DNA of 64,000 nt, taken from the NCBI GenBank assembly GCA_963714325.1, contig CAVQOB010000035.1, forward strand, positions 186,001 through 250,000. The letters run 5' to 3'. This document shows positions 9,717 through 17,558 of the stretch, in pieces (the stretch's first letter is position 1; the number at the start of each line of letters is the position of its first letter). The notes under the pieces are model-generated. The model saw nothing but the letters and a program-made list of their open reading frames with translations. It was not told where the DNA came from and did no database searches. The position numbers were made by a program, and so were the translations under genes. This DNA comes from CAVQOB01 sp963714325. GTDB taxonomy: Bacteria; Pseudomonadota; Alphaproteobacteria; Rhizobiales; Hyphomicrobiaceae.

Positions 9717-9747
9717 ACTTCGTTATTGCGACGGCTTCATGCGCCAA

Positions 9748-9972
9748 TCAGAGGCAGATGGCGGTTGCTGCGACGCAAGTCCCCTTACTTTCCAGGTAGC
9801 TGAAGCAGCATTTTTCGGTCGCGGCGCACTTGAATGAGATGCTCTTGCCGTCGAGCGCCTTGGCCATGCACATTTTGTTCATGGGCTTCTTGGCGGCTTC
9901 GGCGGCCGAGCCCAGCGGCAAGACGAGTGCGAGACCCAGCGCACAGCCTGCAACAGTAATAAATCGCAGCAT
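9748..9972 (-). CDS. Small secreted cysteine-rich protein
   Basis: A 74-residue precursor with a Sec signal peptide (start MLRFITVAG, hydrophobic core, cleavage near SAAEA). The mature part is about 50 residues, Lys-rich at first, and contains six cysteines including a Cys-Cys pair, a number that allows three disulfides. ATG9972 is chosen over upstream starts because AAGGAG lies 9 nt ahead and the signal peptide begins there. I do not recognise the family. An extracytoplasmic stress, metal-binding or toxin-like role are all possible; nothing in the sequence decides. Confidence 0.75.
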   Translation of the reverse strand: MLRFITVAGCALGLALVLPLGSAAEAAKKPMNKMCMAKALDGKSISFKCAATEKCCFSYLESKGTCVAATAICL

Positions 9973-10093
9973 GAGAATTACTCCTTTTGGTGACATGGGT
10001 GACATGATCGACACCTAACAGATTAATGGAATGTCTTGCCAAACGTCAGCAGAAACTTGCGTGACGCGAGGTAATTTCGCGCAACCTATAGAC

Positions 10094-10969
10094 TCACGGT
10101 GACATGCGCCGCCCCGACGTGAGCAGCAGTTCGTTCGGGCCGACCCACTCGTTGGCGGTCTCGAACAGTGCGAGCTGACGGGCGATATCGGTCCATGCGG
10201 CTGAGCGCGTCGACTGGTCCATCTGAGATAGCAGTTGCAGAATTGGCGCGGCCGATGTTTGCAGAAATTGGAGATAGTCATCGACCGACGGCAGTCGCAT
10301 CGGCGCCGATAGTCTTTGCGTGCCGACATCGACGAATCCGGTTTGCGTGAATAGCATCGTCATGAGCCCTGGGCGGCCCAGGCTGAGCAGTGAACCCGGA
10401 CGATCCGGATCGAACGACGCGGCGCCCGCTTGTTTTTGCTTGGTATATTTGAGCAATGTCTCAAGGGTCGCGACGATACAGGGATTGCTGGCAGCATCGG
10501 AAAACACCAGCGCCGCAGCATGGCCGCCGGGCCGCAATGATGCGAACATCTGCGATACGCCGGCGGCCGGATCGGGATAGAACATCAGTCCAAGCCTGCA
10601 AACAGCCGCGTCAAAGCGTTGCTTTGCATTGAGGTTCTCGCCATCGGCGACCTGGACATTGACGTGAACATGACCGGCATGAGCGATATTCGCGCGGGCG
10701 AGTTCGACAAGACGCGGCGAAAGGTCGGTGGCCAGCACGGCGCCGGACGGGCCGACCCGCTCGGCGATATCGAGCGTCTGGTCGCCAGCACCGGCCGCGA
10801 CATCGATGACATGCGCTCCTGGCGATATGTGCGCGGCCTCGAGCATGCGGATCGTCGCATCACCGAGCCACGTCCGCAACATCGCGCGCTGCGCGTGCCA
10901 TCCGTCTGCTGCGAGATCCCATTGCGCGCGCGTTTCCGCCTTCAGTATCGCAGATCCGCCCAGTGACAT
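10094..10969 (-). CDS. Class I SAM-dependent methyltransferase
   Basis: About 291 residues with the full Rossmann methyltransferase core: motif I VIDVAAGAGDQT near residue 55, the acidic residue in ATDLSPRL, and LRPGGHAAALVFSD as motif III. UbiE/COQ5-like spacing suggests a small-molecule C- or O-methyltransferase, but the substrate is unknown. ATG10969 has GAGGTG 5 nt upstream and is preferred over the GTG/ATG reading from 10996. It lies 40 bp before the TctC-type gene on the same strand but in an unrelated functional context. Confidence 0.82.
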   Translation of the reverse strand: MSLGGSAILKAETRAQWDLAADGWHAQRAMLRTWLGDATIRMLEAAHISPGAHVIDVAAGAGDQTLDIAERVGPSGAVLATDLSPRLVELARANIAHAGHVHVNVQVADGENLNAKQRFDAAVCRLGLMFYPDPAAGVSQMFASLRPGGHAAALVFSDAASNPCIVATLETLLKYTKQKQAGAASFDPDRPGSLLSLGRPGLMTMLFTQTGFVDVGTQRLSAPMRLPSVDDYLQFLQTSAAPILQLLSQMDQSTRSAAWTDIARQLALFETANEWVGPNELLLTSGRRMSP

Positions 10970-11012
10970 GCTGCACCTCGTTCCAGACACGCGCATCGAT
11001 CAACGGCATGAC

Positions 11013-11993
11013 CTATTCGATCTTGATGCCGGTTTTCTCCAAGATCACTTTCAGCTTGCCAATTTCAGCGAAAAGATGACTCGAAAGCTGATCCGGCGAA
11101 CCAGCCATCGGCGTGAACCCCATCACACCGAGTTTTTCGCGCATTTCAGTACTCTTCATAATGTCCGAGATACTTCGATGTAATTCATCGACGACTGACT
11201 TCGGTGTGCCACGCGGAATCAACACGGCATTCCAGAACCCCACCTCATGGCCCGGGATACCCGCTTCGGCCAACGTCGGCACATCGGGAAACATGGAATG
11301 TCGCCGGCCGTCGGCGACGGCCAGCATTCGCAGTTTGCCGTCTTTGACGGCCGCGGCGACAACAGGCAGTGTCAAGTGCACGATATTTGTGTGCCCACCA
11401 ATCGTCGAATTGACAGCGGGTGGTCCGCCCTGATGAGCGACATGCGCGACGTCCAATCCAAGCGTCACACGAAACAAGCGCTCCCCTGCTAAATGTGGCG
11501 ACGATGCAAATCCCGGCGAGGCATACGTGTATTTCCCCGGGCTGGTTTTCAAGAGATTGACGAGTTCTTGTAGCGTCTTGGCGGGGACGCCAGGGTGCAC
11601 CGATATGGTCTCTGGTGCGGCAGCCAGAAACGCGACCGGGGCAAAGCCCGCGAGGATGTCGTAGGGAACCTTGCTGCCCGCCGCTGCATGGACTGCGACA
11701 TTCGAATTGACGATCAAGAGCGTGCATCCGTCGGCGGCGGCTTTAGCCGCGGCAGCGTTGCCAATTTTGCCGCTTGCACCCGGCATATTCTCGATGACGA
11801 ACGTTTGCCCTGATGCGCTGAGTTTCTGGGTCAGCATGCGTGCGATCACGTCATCGGGCGCACCCGGCGGATAGGCAACGATGACCTTAGTCGGTCCAGG
11901 GCAGGTCTGGGCCGCGGCTTGCGTGCCAGCCACCGACAGCAGCGCCATGACCAACGCAGCAGTGACGGTGTGCCGTTTGCAAAATGACGTCAT
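11013..11993 (-). CDS. TctC/Bug-type periplasmic solute-binding protein
   Basis: A 326-residue precursor with a Sec signal peptide (hydrophobic segment residues 10-27). It has the family's PGAPDDVIAR-like ligand loop near residue 44, the ENMPGASGKIG motif, and a C-terminal GSPDQLSSHL segment. Tripartite tricarboxylate binding proteins deliver carboxylates to TctAB permeases. No tctA or tctB is present, as for most of the expanded orphan Bug proteins. It is divergently transcribed from a LysR regulator 128 bp away, which probably controls it. Confidence 0.92.
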   Translation of the reverse strand: MTSFCKRHTVTAALVMALLSVAGTQAAAQTCPGPTKVIVAYPPGAPDDVIARMLTQKLSASGQTFVIENMPGASGKIGNAAAAKAAADGCTLLIVNSNVAVHAAAGSKVPYDILAGFAPVAFLAAAPETISVHPGVPAKTLQELVNLLKTSPGKYTYASPGFASSPHLAGERLFRVTLGLDVAHVAHQGGPPAVNSTIGGHTNIVHLTLPVVAAAVKDGKLRMLAVADGRRHSMFPDVPTLAEAGIPGHEVGFWNAVLIPRGTPKSVVDELHRSISDIMKSTEMREKLGVMGFTPMAGSPDQLSSHLFAEIGKLKVILEKTGIKIE

Positions 11994-12071
11994 GACAACC
12001 TCCTCTTGGATCTCAGTGATACTTCGTTGCTCGCAAGATCACTTGGTGACCTTGCGCTGAGACCGGCTTTC

Positions 12072-12103
12072 ATAGAAGTTCTATTTTCGATCGCCACTAT
12101 AGT
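12072..12103. promoter_or_regulatory. Candidate LysR operator in the divergent tctC-lysR gap
   Basis: A 13-bp palindrome ATAGAAGTTCTAT (12072-12084) and an 8-bp palindrome ACTATAGT (12096-12103) sit between the divergent genes. AT-rich interrupted dyads in this position are typical LysR-family binding sites. Assignment rests on position and symmetry only. Confidence 0.4.
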
Positions 12104-12121
12104 CATTTGGGTAATGCTATC

Positions 12122-13087
12122 ATGTCCTGGGAAAATCGCATTGGCCGCCGCATCAAGCTGCGTGATCTGCATGTCTTCATCGCCGTCGCTGAGAATGGCA
12201 GCATGGCCAAAGCCGCCGACCGATTGAACATCTCCCACCCCGTCGTCTCGAAGGCGATCACAGGACTGGAACATTCCATCGGCGTTCCGGTGTTCGACCG
12301 GACACCGCGCGGCGTGACCTTGACCCATTACGGACGCGCACTGCTGAAAACGGCGGTCGACGTCTTCGATGTCATGCGGCAAGGCATGCGCCGCATCGAA
12401 CATCTCTCCGACCCGGCAGCTGGCGAATTGCGTTTCGGCTGCCCCGAAGCGATGGCCGGCGGCATGGTGCAGGAAATTGTGGCTCGCTTTCAACGGAAGT
12501 ACCCGGCCGTGCTCCTTGACGTGGTGACGGCCGACACGGCCGCGCACAATTTCCAAGAATTGCGCGACCGCGACGTCGAATTCCTCATCGGCCGCGTCCG
12601 CGTTCCGTTCGACGATGATGAATTGGATGCGGAACTCCTGGCCAAGGAAGGACTCGTCATCGTCGCCGGCAAAGACAACCCCCTGACCCGGCGCAAACAG
12701 CTTGCGCTCAAAGACCTCGTCAACGAGCCTTGGCTTCTGCCGCCTCCGGATACGTTGCCTGGCAGCATGGCGCGGGATTTCTTTCACGCACAGGGACTGG
12801 AGCTACCAGGCCGGCGCATCGTCACATTTTCGCTGCAGCTCAATTTTGGATTTGTCGCTTTAGGGCACCATCTGTGCGTCCTGCCGAGTTCGATGCTGCG
12901 CTTTGGACATGCGCGCAATGCCGTCAAAGCGCTCGCTGTGAAGTTGCCGCCACGAGACAGCGCGATCGGTGTGTTGACGGTGAAAAATCGAACATTGAGC
13001 CCGATGGCCGAACGGTTTCTCGACATCGCGCGACAGGTGGCGGCCACGCTGCCGACTACCAAACAACCCGCATACCCAGCGCCTTGA
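12122..13087 (+). CDS. LysR-family transcriptional regulator
   Basis: About 321 residues. The winged helix-turn-helix is at the N-terminus (LRDLHVFIAVAENGSMAKAA, recognition helix in NISHPVVSKAITGLE), followed by a LysR substrate-binding domain from roughly residue 95. ATG12122 follows the TTG at 12107 by five codons and is the more normal start. Members bind near their own promoter and activate the divergent gene in response to a small ligand; the neighbouring TctC-type protein suggests an organic acid. Its 3' end overlaps the frameshifted vapC on the opposite strand by 32 bp. Confidence 0.92.
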   Translation: MSWENRIGRRIKLRDLHVFIAVAENGSMAKAADRLNISHPVVSKAITGLEHSIGVPVFDRTPRGVTLTHYGRALLKTAVDVFDVMRQGMRRIEHLSDPAAGELRFGCPEAMAGGMVQEIVARFQRKYPAVLLDVVTADTAAHNFQELRDRDVEFLIGRVRVPFDDDELDAELLAKEGLVIVAGKDNPLTRRKQLALKDLVNEPWLLPPPDTLPGSMARDFFHAQGLELPGRRIVTFSLQLNFGFVALGHHLCVLPSSMLRFGHARNAVKALAVKLPPRDSAIGVLTVKNRTLSPMAERFLDIARQVAATLPTTKQPAYPAP

Positions 13088-13440
13088 GCGCCGCATCACG
13101 TGTCATGATCGGTAAATCGCGCGCGAGTGCTTGGGCGGCAAGCATGCAGTCGAAGGGGTCGCGATGATCGCCGGCGAGCCAACCCGCGCGTTGTCCGTCC
13201 TCGAACGATATTGGCAATTCGATAAACCCTTGCTCGGCGAGGATCACATCGAGCTTACTTGCGATGGCGAGCGCTTTGGGCAGCTTCCCGAGACGCCTTG
13301 GTGGCAATCTCCCAGGCACTTGCCGCACTAACCAGGACCTCTGTCGTTTCGTCGCCGAGCAAGGCCTGCATGCGATGTGGCAAGCGGCGGTCGCCATCGA
13401 GCCACCACAACAAAGCGTGCGTATCGAGCAGCACTTTCAT
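13056..13440 (-). pseudogene. vapC: VapC-type PIN toxin, frameshifted
   Basis: The N-terminal half begins MKVLLDTHALLWWL, with the first PIN acidic residue in LLDTHA and the conserved Glu in SAWEIATK. Near 13293-13297 the frame breaks: the original would continue RLGKLPKALAIASK, which is encoded in the next frame and runs through HRDPFDCMLAAQA (further PIN acidic residues) and DLPIMTRD to the stop at 13056. One inserted or two missing bases explain the shift. The family comprises ribonucleases that cut tRNA or rRNA. It overlaps its antitoxin gene by ATGA. Either the toxin is inactivated or the base is an assembly error. Confidence 0.8.
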
Positions 13441-13727
13441 GCGCGTGGCGACTTCCGTCGGGCCTTCGCCTTGCCACCGGCGGCTTGGCCTCCGTCCCAG
13501 GCATCAAGTTCGGCCGCCGGCAACGGATCGAAGAACGCGTCGTCAATCGACGCCTGTCCAGCATAGGCACCAAATCGCCGCTTCGCCGTTTGCGCGGCGA
13601 CGGGGACGAGGCGAACAGCTGGCGTATCGCGCCGCGCAATGATCCCTTCTTCCCCCGCCTCGGCCCGCTCGATGAGCTTCGAAAGATTGGTCTTCGCGTC
13701 ATGGACTGTATACGTCGGCATGGGCAT
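13437..13727 (-). CDS. vapB: Phd/YefM-type antitoxin
   Basis: A 96-residue antitoxin. The N-terminal Phd/YefM fold is recognisable from YTVHDAKTNLSKLIERAEAGEE and the following IIARRDTPAVRLVPV; this part dimerises and binds the operon promoter. The C-terminal half (ending in a Lys/Arg-rich tail) is the toxin-neutralising segment. Its stop overlaps the vapC start by 4 bp, so the pair is translationally coupled. The antitoxin is intact while the toxin is frameshifted. Antitoxin autorepression is expected from the family, but I could not pick out an operator. Confidence 0.88.
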   Translation of the reverse strand: MPMPTYTVHDAKTNLSKLIERAEAGEEGIIARRDTPAVRLVPVAAQTAKRRFGAYAGQASIDDAFFDPLPAAELDAWDGGQAAGGKAKARRKSPRA

Positions 13728-13788
13728 TTTCCTTAGCTAACATTATTAGATAATATCGCAATTCCCGTCGAGGTTGTCAGGCCACGAT

Positions 13789-13819
13789 AAAAAACGCCCC
13801 GGACCGGTGGTCCAGGGCG
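13789..13819 (-). terminator. Rho-independent terminator, originally that of ilvC
   Basis: An 11-bp stem with one mismatch (13795-13805 with 13809-13819), a 3-nt loop, and a run of six T on the minus strand (13794-13789). It follows the displaced ilvC 3'-end fragment by 25 bp, which suggests it once terminated ilvC itself. It now ends the PIN cassette transcript. Confidence 0.8.
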
Positions 13820-13844
13820 CGCACGTCATCGAACGTCAACCGGC

Positions 13845-13934
13845 TCAGTTCTTTGCCTTGTCGACCAACGCCTTTCCTTGATCTTGCGGCTTAAGCCGCG
13901 CAGCTTGGCGCCAACATCCTCGATCGGGTCAGCG
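13845..13934 (-). pseudogene. Displaced duplicate of the ilvC 3' end
   Basis: This 90-bp stretch aligns with the last 90 bp of intact ilvC (14781-14870) at roughly 80% identity, including the shared CGCGCAGCTTGGCGCC block and CCTCGATCGGGT. It carries a 1-nt deletion relative to ilvC. It encodes no start and is followed by the terminator expected for ilvC. Together with the intact copy it brackets the two-gene PIN cassette at 13950-14677. Confidence 0.85.
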
Positions 13935-13949
13935 TGCAGGCAACAAGCA

Positions 13950-14402
13950 TCACTCCAAGTTGCGAAGATGAGTGAAATTCTGAGCTTTCTTGCCTCGGCT
14001 CAGAGCGATCTGGTACAGAGGCAACTCGTCAGTTAACAAAACCACGTTTTCGTCAAGGACACTCAGCCAGACGCAGTCTGTAAGCCCCAACCTCTCAAAT
14101 TCTTCGTCGACGACTATTTCCTTGCTGGGTCGAATGATTTCGACGCTGTCGCGAACAACTTCTGTCACAACGCGTATAACATCTCGCCGCAGATCTCGTT
14201 CGATACCCCAACTCCAAATATTGGAGATCTCAGACCAGACATTGGGGGTCGTTACGATTTGATCGTAAGCACCGATCCATTCAGTGAGGATATGATAGTC
14301 GTCATCAGTATAGGATTTCAACCGCTTACCAATGACACGTCCCGTTGCCCGACCAACGAGAAGCAGCAGCAGTACGTTGGTGTCTAGTGCCACCGCTGTC
14401 AT
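13950..14402 (-). CDS. PIN-domain protein, candidate toxin
   Basis: A 150-residue protein starting MTAVALDTNVLLLLLVG, the first strand of a PIN nuclease domain with its leading Asp. Further acidic residues expected for metal binding are the Glu in VWSEISN, the Asp in GLTDCVWL, and Asp in LLTDELPLY. The middle is longer than in VapC. It overlaps the upstream 92-residue gene by ATGA, so the two are translationally coupled like a toxin-antitoxin pair. Nuclease activity and target are inferred. The gene sits in a cassette lodged at the ilvC 3' end. Confidence 0.8.
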   Translation of the reverse strand: MTAVALDTNVLLLLLVGRATGRVIGKRLKSYTDDDYHILTEWIGAYDQIVTTPNVWSEISNIWSWGIERDLRRDVIRVVTEVVRDSVEIIRPSKEIVVDEEFERLGLTDCVWLSVLDENVVLLTDELPLYQIALSRGKKAQNFTHLRNLE

Positions 14403-14677
14403 TGTGGCGCAACTGGCATCGTATCGTGATTGCGTACGGAAATGATTTGACCAGTGCTGTCAGCTATTCGCACCGTTTTGTAGTGCATCCGCGCTACGGT
14501 CTGTCCGACTAAGATAGAGTGGCGCCTCATCGAGGGTTCTTCACGCGACAACCCTATGGTCACAAACCACTCGGACGCTCCCTCGTCGAACCACACTTCC
14601 TCAAGTCGGATATCCTCGCCAGCAAAGACTTCCTTGGCATATCCCTTTGCAGATCGGACGGCTTCCTTGACGTCCAT
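14399..14677 (-). CDS. Conserved 92-residue partner of the PIN protein, candidate antitoxin
   Basis: A small acidic-then-basic protein (MDVKEAVRSAKGYAKEVFAG, then WFDEGASEWFVTIGLS and YKTVRIADSTGQIISVRNHD). The alpha-helix followed by a beta-meander with a V-R-I-D/S-G pattern resembles PepSY-like small proteins often encoded next to PIN-domain genes. It has no DNA-binding motif that I can recognise, unlike VapB or Phd antitoxins. The 4-bp overlap with the PIN gene and the cassette context make an antitoxin role plausible but unproven. No terminator is visible between ilvC and this gene, 103 bp apart, so ilvC read-through may express it. Confidence 0.72.
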   Translation of the reverse strand: MDVKEAVRSAKGYAKEVFAGEDIRLEEVWFDEGASEWFVTIGLSREEPSMRRHSILVGQTVARMHYKTVRIADSTGQIISVRNHDTMPVAPQ

Positions 14678-14780
14678 GGCTCGTTCTCCTGTCGAACAAC
14701 CATTACTTTACAGGATGCCTTTGCACCACGGTCAGCCATGATGGGGCACAGAAACGCCTGCACCCCACCAAAATATAAGA

Positions 14781-15800
14781 TCAGTTCTTCGCCTTGTCGA
14801 CGAGCGCCTTTTCTTTGATCCAGGGCATCATGCCGCGCAGCTTGGCGCCGACTTCCTCGATCGGGTGGGCGTCGTTCAAGCGGCGCGTCGCCTTGAAGGA
14901 TGGCTGGCCAGCCTTGCACTCGCGGATCCACTCAGTCGTGAATTTGCCGGACTGGATGTCCTTCAACACGCGGCGCATCTCGGCGCGGGTTTCATCCGTG
15001 ATGATGCGCGGGCCGGTCACGTACTCGCCGAACTCGGCGGTGTTGGAGATCGAGTAGTTCATGTTGGCGATGCCGCCCTCGTAGATCAGGTCGACGATCA
15101 GCTTTACTTCGTGCAGGCACTCGAAGTAGGCCATCTCCGGCGCGTAGCCGGCTTCGGTCAGTGTTTCATATCCGGCGCGGATCAGTTCGACGAGACCACC
15201 GCAAAGCACGACCTGTTCGCCGAACAGATCGGTTTCGCATTCCTCCTTGAAGTTGGTCTCGATGATGCCGGCGCGGCCGCCGCCGATGGCGCTTGCGTAT
15301 GACAGGAAGAGGTCGTGCGCGTTTTTGCTCTGGTCCTGATGGATGGCGATCAGGCAGGGCACGCCGCCGCCGCGCTGATACTCGGAGCGCACGGTATGGC
15401 CGGGGCCCTTCGGCGCGATCATGCCGACGTCGAGGTCAGGCCTAGGCTCGATCAGATTGAAATGCACGTTAAGTCCATGCGCGAACAGCAATGCCGCGCC
15501 CTTCTTCATGTTGCCGTGCAGATGATCGCGGTAGATGTCGGCCTGCAACTCGTCCGGCGTCAGCATCATCATGACATCGGCCCACTTGGCGGCCTCAGTG
15601 ACTTCCATCACCTTGAACTTGGCGGCTTCGGCCTTCTTGGCGGAGGGAGAGTCCTTGCGCAGCGCGATCACGACATCCTTGCAACCGCTATCCCGCAAGT
15701 TCTGCGCGTGGGCGTGGCCTTGGCTGCCATAGCCGACGACGGCGACTTTCTTGCCCTTGATCAGGTTGATGTCAGCATCACGATCATAATATACGCGCAT
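14781..15800 (-). CDS. ilvC: Ketol-acid reductoisomerase
   Basis: Converts 2-acetolactate or 2-aceto-2-hydroxybutyrate to the dihydroxy acid with NADPH and Mg2+, in valine, leucine and isoleucine synthesis. The 339-residue class I protein starts MRVYYDRDADINLIKGKK, has the Rossmann motif VGYGSQGHAHAQNL near residue 26, and the C-terminal knotted domain with LCGGLVELIRAG and the ligands in ETDLFGEQ and YFECLHEVKLI. ATG15800 has AAGGACC upstream; the extra N-terminal 28 residues of the longer frame are not conserved. Its own 3' end is intact but lacks a nearby terminator, which instead lies beyond the inserted PIN cassette. Confidence 0.97.
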   Translation of the reverse strand: MRVYYDRDADINLIKGKKVAVVGYGSQGHAHAQNLRDSGCKDVVIALRKDSPSAKKAEAAKFKVMEVTEAAKWADVMMMLTPDELQADIYRDHLHGNMKKGAALLFAHGLNVHFNLIEPRPDLDVGMIAPKGPGHTVRSEYQRGGGVPCLIAIHQDQSKNAHDLFLSYASAIGGGRAGIIETNFKEECETDLFGEQVVLCGGLVELIRAGYETLTEAGYAPEMAYFECLHEVKLIVDLIYEGGIANMNYSISNTAEFGEYVTGPRIITDETRAEMRRVLKDIQSGKFTTEWIRECKAGQPSFKATRRLNDAHPIEEVGAKLRGMMPWIKEKALVDKAKN

Positions 15801-15988
15801 GGGTGGTCCTTTCCTGAGGGCCGGCTTGATGTGTCTATTGGAGAAATCCACGCGTTCCGTAGCGGCTTGGGGCCGGGGCGGCAAGGGGGCAAATCGGCCA
15901 TCGTCAATGGCCAGCTATGCGCAAGCGCAATTCCGCGACGTACAAGCCGAGGCAAGATCATCATGATAACCGCCCGGCCTGGCCGACC

Positions 15989-16570
15989 TCATGCCCCAGG
16001 CCTTGCTGCCAGCGCCTTCTCGACAGCGCCGGTCAGTCTGGCATCTTCCGGGCCTACGGTCGTCGCGAACGAGGCGATCAACCGGCCATCGCCACCGACC
16101 AGGATCTTGTGAAAGTTCCACTTCGGCAGGCCGCCGTCGCCGAGCACCGCCTTCGCCCAGCGATAGAACGGATGTGCGTTGGCGCCCTTCACAGCCTCCT
16201 TGCCAGCCAATGGAAACGTGACATTGAACGCCCCCTGACAGAACTTGGCGATCTCGGCATTGCTGCCCGGTTCCTGCTCGCCGAAATCATTCGACGGCAC
16301 ACCGATCACCACTAACCCTTTGCTTTCGTAGCGCTCGTGCAGGGCTTGCAGCCCCGCGTATTGCCGCGTGAACCCACAGAACGACGCTGTATTGACGACC
16401 AGCAAGACTTTTCCTTTGTAGCCCGCGAGCGGCATCGGTTTGTCGTCGATGGTCTGGAAGGCGAAATCATGCGCCGAACCGGAGGCCGCACCTTGCGCCT
16501 CGGCCAGCGCCGGGGCGAACAGCAACGCCAGCGCGGCGATCCCCGCGACAAGCTTTTTCAGCGGCCACAT
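15989..16570 (-). CDS. Glutathione peroxidase family protein, exported
   Basis: About 193 residues with an N-terminal Sec signal peptide (MWPLKKLVAGIAALALLFAP, cleavage near AEA). The active-site region NTASFCGFTRQY contains the redox cysteine at the position of selenocysteine in animal enzymes; the conserved Gln is replaced within SNDFGEQEPGSN, where the expected GQE reads GEQ, and the Trp-Asn pair is present in KWNFHK. Members reduce hydroperoxides, usually with thioredoxin in bacteria. Export suggests a periplasmic role. ATG16570 has GGAGG 8 nt upstream. Confidence 0.9.
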   Translation of the reverse strand: MWPLKKLVAGIAALALLFAPALAEAQGAASGSAHDFAFQTIDDKPMPLAGYKGKVLLVVNTASFCGFTRQYAGLQALHERYESKGLVVIGVPSNDFGEQEPGSNAEIAKFCQGAFNVTFPLAGKEAVKGANAHPFYRWAKAVLGDGGLPKWNFHKILVGGDGRLIASFATTVGPEDARLTGAVEKALAARPGA

Positions 16571-16768
16571 GTTGCATGCCTCCATATTGCGTGGAACGGC
16601 TTGAGCCAATTCGCCAAGGGAACAATAGGCGATCCTGCTGCAGCTGTGAAACACGATGTGAAGGCCGAAATCCCGGTTTGTTCACGCTGGAGTGACAGGG
16701 CCGGACGCGTTCGGGATTGACGTTTGATCTACGTTCAGTGCAAATTCCGGGACTTCTCGGGGGATTTC

Positions 16769-17335
16769 ATGGCTCGATTCGCCTTCATGATCGGACTGAC
16801 GGTTGCGGCCGCCCTCACGGGTTGCGGATCCAGTTCCAATCCGGGTGCCGGGTTGACCACCGCTTCGATCCTTGGGGATGCTCCGGCGTCTGCCGGCGAG
16901 ACGCTTGGCATCCGCAACGATGATCCGATGGCCCGGCCGGTGCAAGTCGCCTGGACATCGGCGCGGGCGCAGAAATGTGGCTTCAATTTCGACGCAGCCA
17001 CCCTCAAATCGACGTACCTCGCGTACGAAGGCAGCCAAGGCTCTAACCTCGCCAACGTCGAGAAGATCTACGATCAAACCACCACCACCATCCGCTCCTC
17101 GACGGGCAATGCCGAGGAATACTGCACCGACCGCAAGAGCCGCGAGATCAAGGCCGACCTGCAGCGCCACCTCGCCGGAAACTACGCACCCAACTTACCG
17201 CAACCGAAAGCCCAAGCAGCCCAGTGCGGCGGGCTGTTCGGCGGCGTCTGCGACAGCGGCGAGAAGAAAGATTTCAACTCAAAAGATTTCTGGCAGGAGC
17301 AGGTCGACCGCAAGAACGGCACGCGCAGCAATTAG
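16769..17335 (+). CDS. Lipoprotein, hypothetical
   Basis: About 188 residues. The N-terminus MARFAFMIGLTVAAALTGCG is a lipoprotein signal with lipobox LTGC, so the mature protein should be anchored through Cys18 or 19. Six or so further cysteines are spaced through the mature part. A middle region resembling KSREIKADLQRHLAGNY is seen in conserved hypothetical lipoproteins of rhizobia. No catalytic motif is visible. ATG16769 follows a CGGGGG tract; the longer frame from 16724 lacks a signal peptide. It is convergent with nothing and lies 220 bp upstream of lexA on the same strand. Confidence 0.72.
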   Translation: MARFAFMIGLTVAAALTGCGSSSNPGAGLTTASILGDAPASAGETLGIRNDDPMARPVQVAWTSARAQKCGFNFDAATLKSTYLAYEGSQGSNLANVEKIYDQTTTTIRSSTGNAEEYCTDRKSREIKADLQRHLAGNYAPNLPQPKAQAAQCGGLFGGVCDSGEKKDFNSKDFWQEQVDRKNGTRSN

Positions 17336-17463
17336 AAGCGCCCCTTGAGCCGCAGTATGGCAGGCGAAGCCTGACGTGGCCGTGTGCTGATCGTGCGCGA
17401 TCATCTGCCGATTTGACTAGGCCGATCACCAATCTCGAAACCTTCCTCATATGTCCCCTTGCG

Positions 17464-17478
17464 GAACACCAAGAGAAC
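17464..17478. promoter_or_regulatory. SOS box (LexA operator) of lexA
   Basis: GAAC, seven bases, GAAC: an exact match, on the complementary strand, to the alphaproteobacterial LexA site GTTC-N7-GTTC. It lies 81 bp before the lexA start. The second half also belongs to a larger dyad, AGAACAC-N5-GTGTTCT (17474-17492). Position and match support autoregulation of lexA. Confidence 0.85.
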
Positions 17479-17558
17479 ACGTAGAGTGTTCTTGATTTGT
17501 ACAATTCCGAGTCGCTGCCGTGGCGGGTTCATCCAGCCGCGACATCCCAGGAGGGGAC

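Noticed and set aside
9068..9718. Minus-strand frames opposite the Ala/Pro-rich gene, one rich in Arg/Cys and one in Ala/Gly
   Set aside because: They are products of the GC-rich repeats in the plus-strand gene, which alone has a ribosome site and signal peptide.
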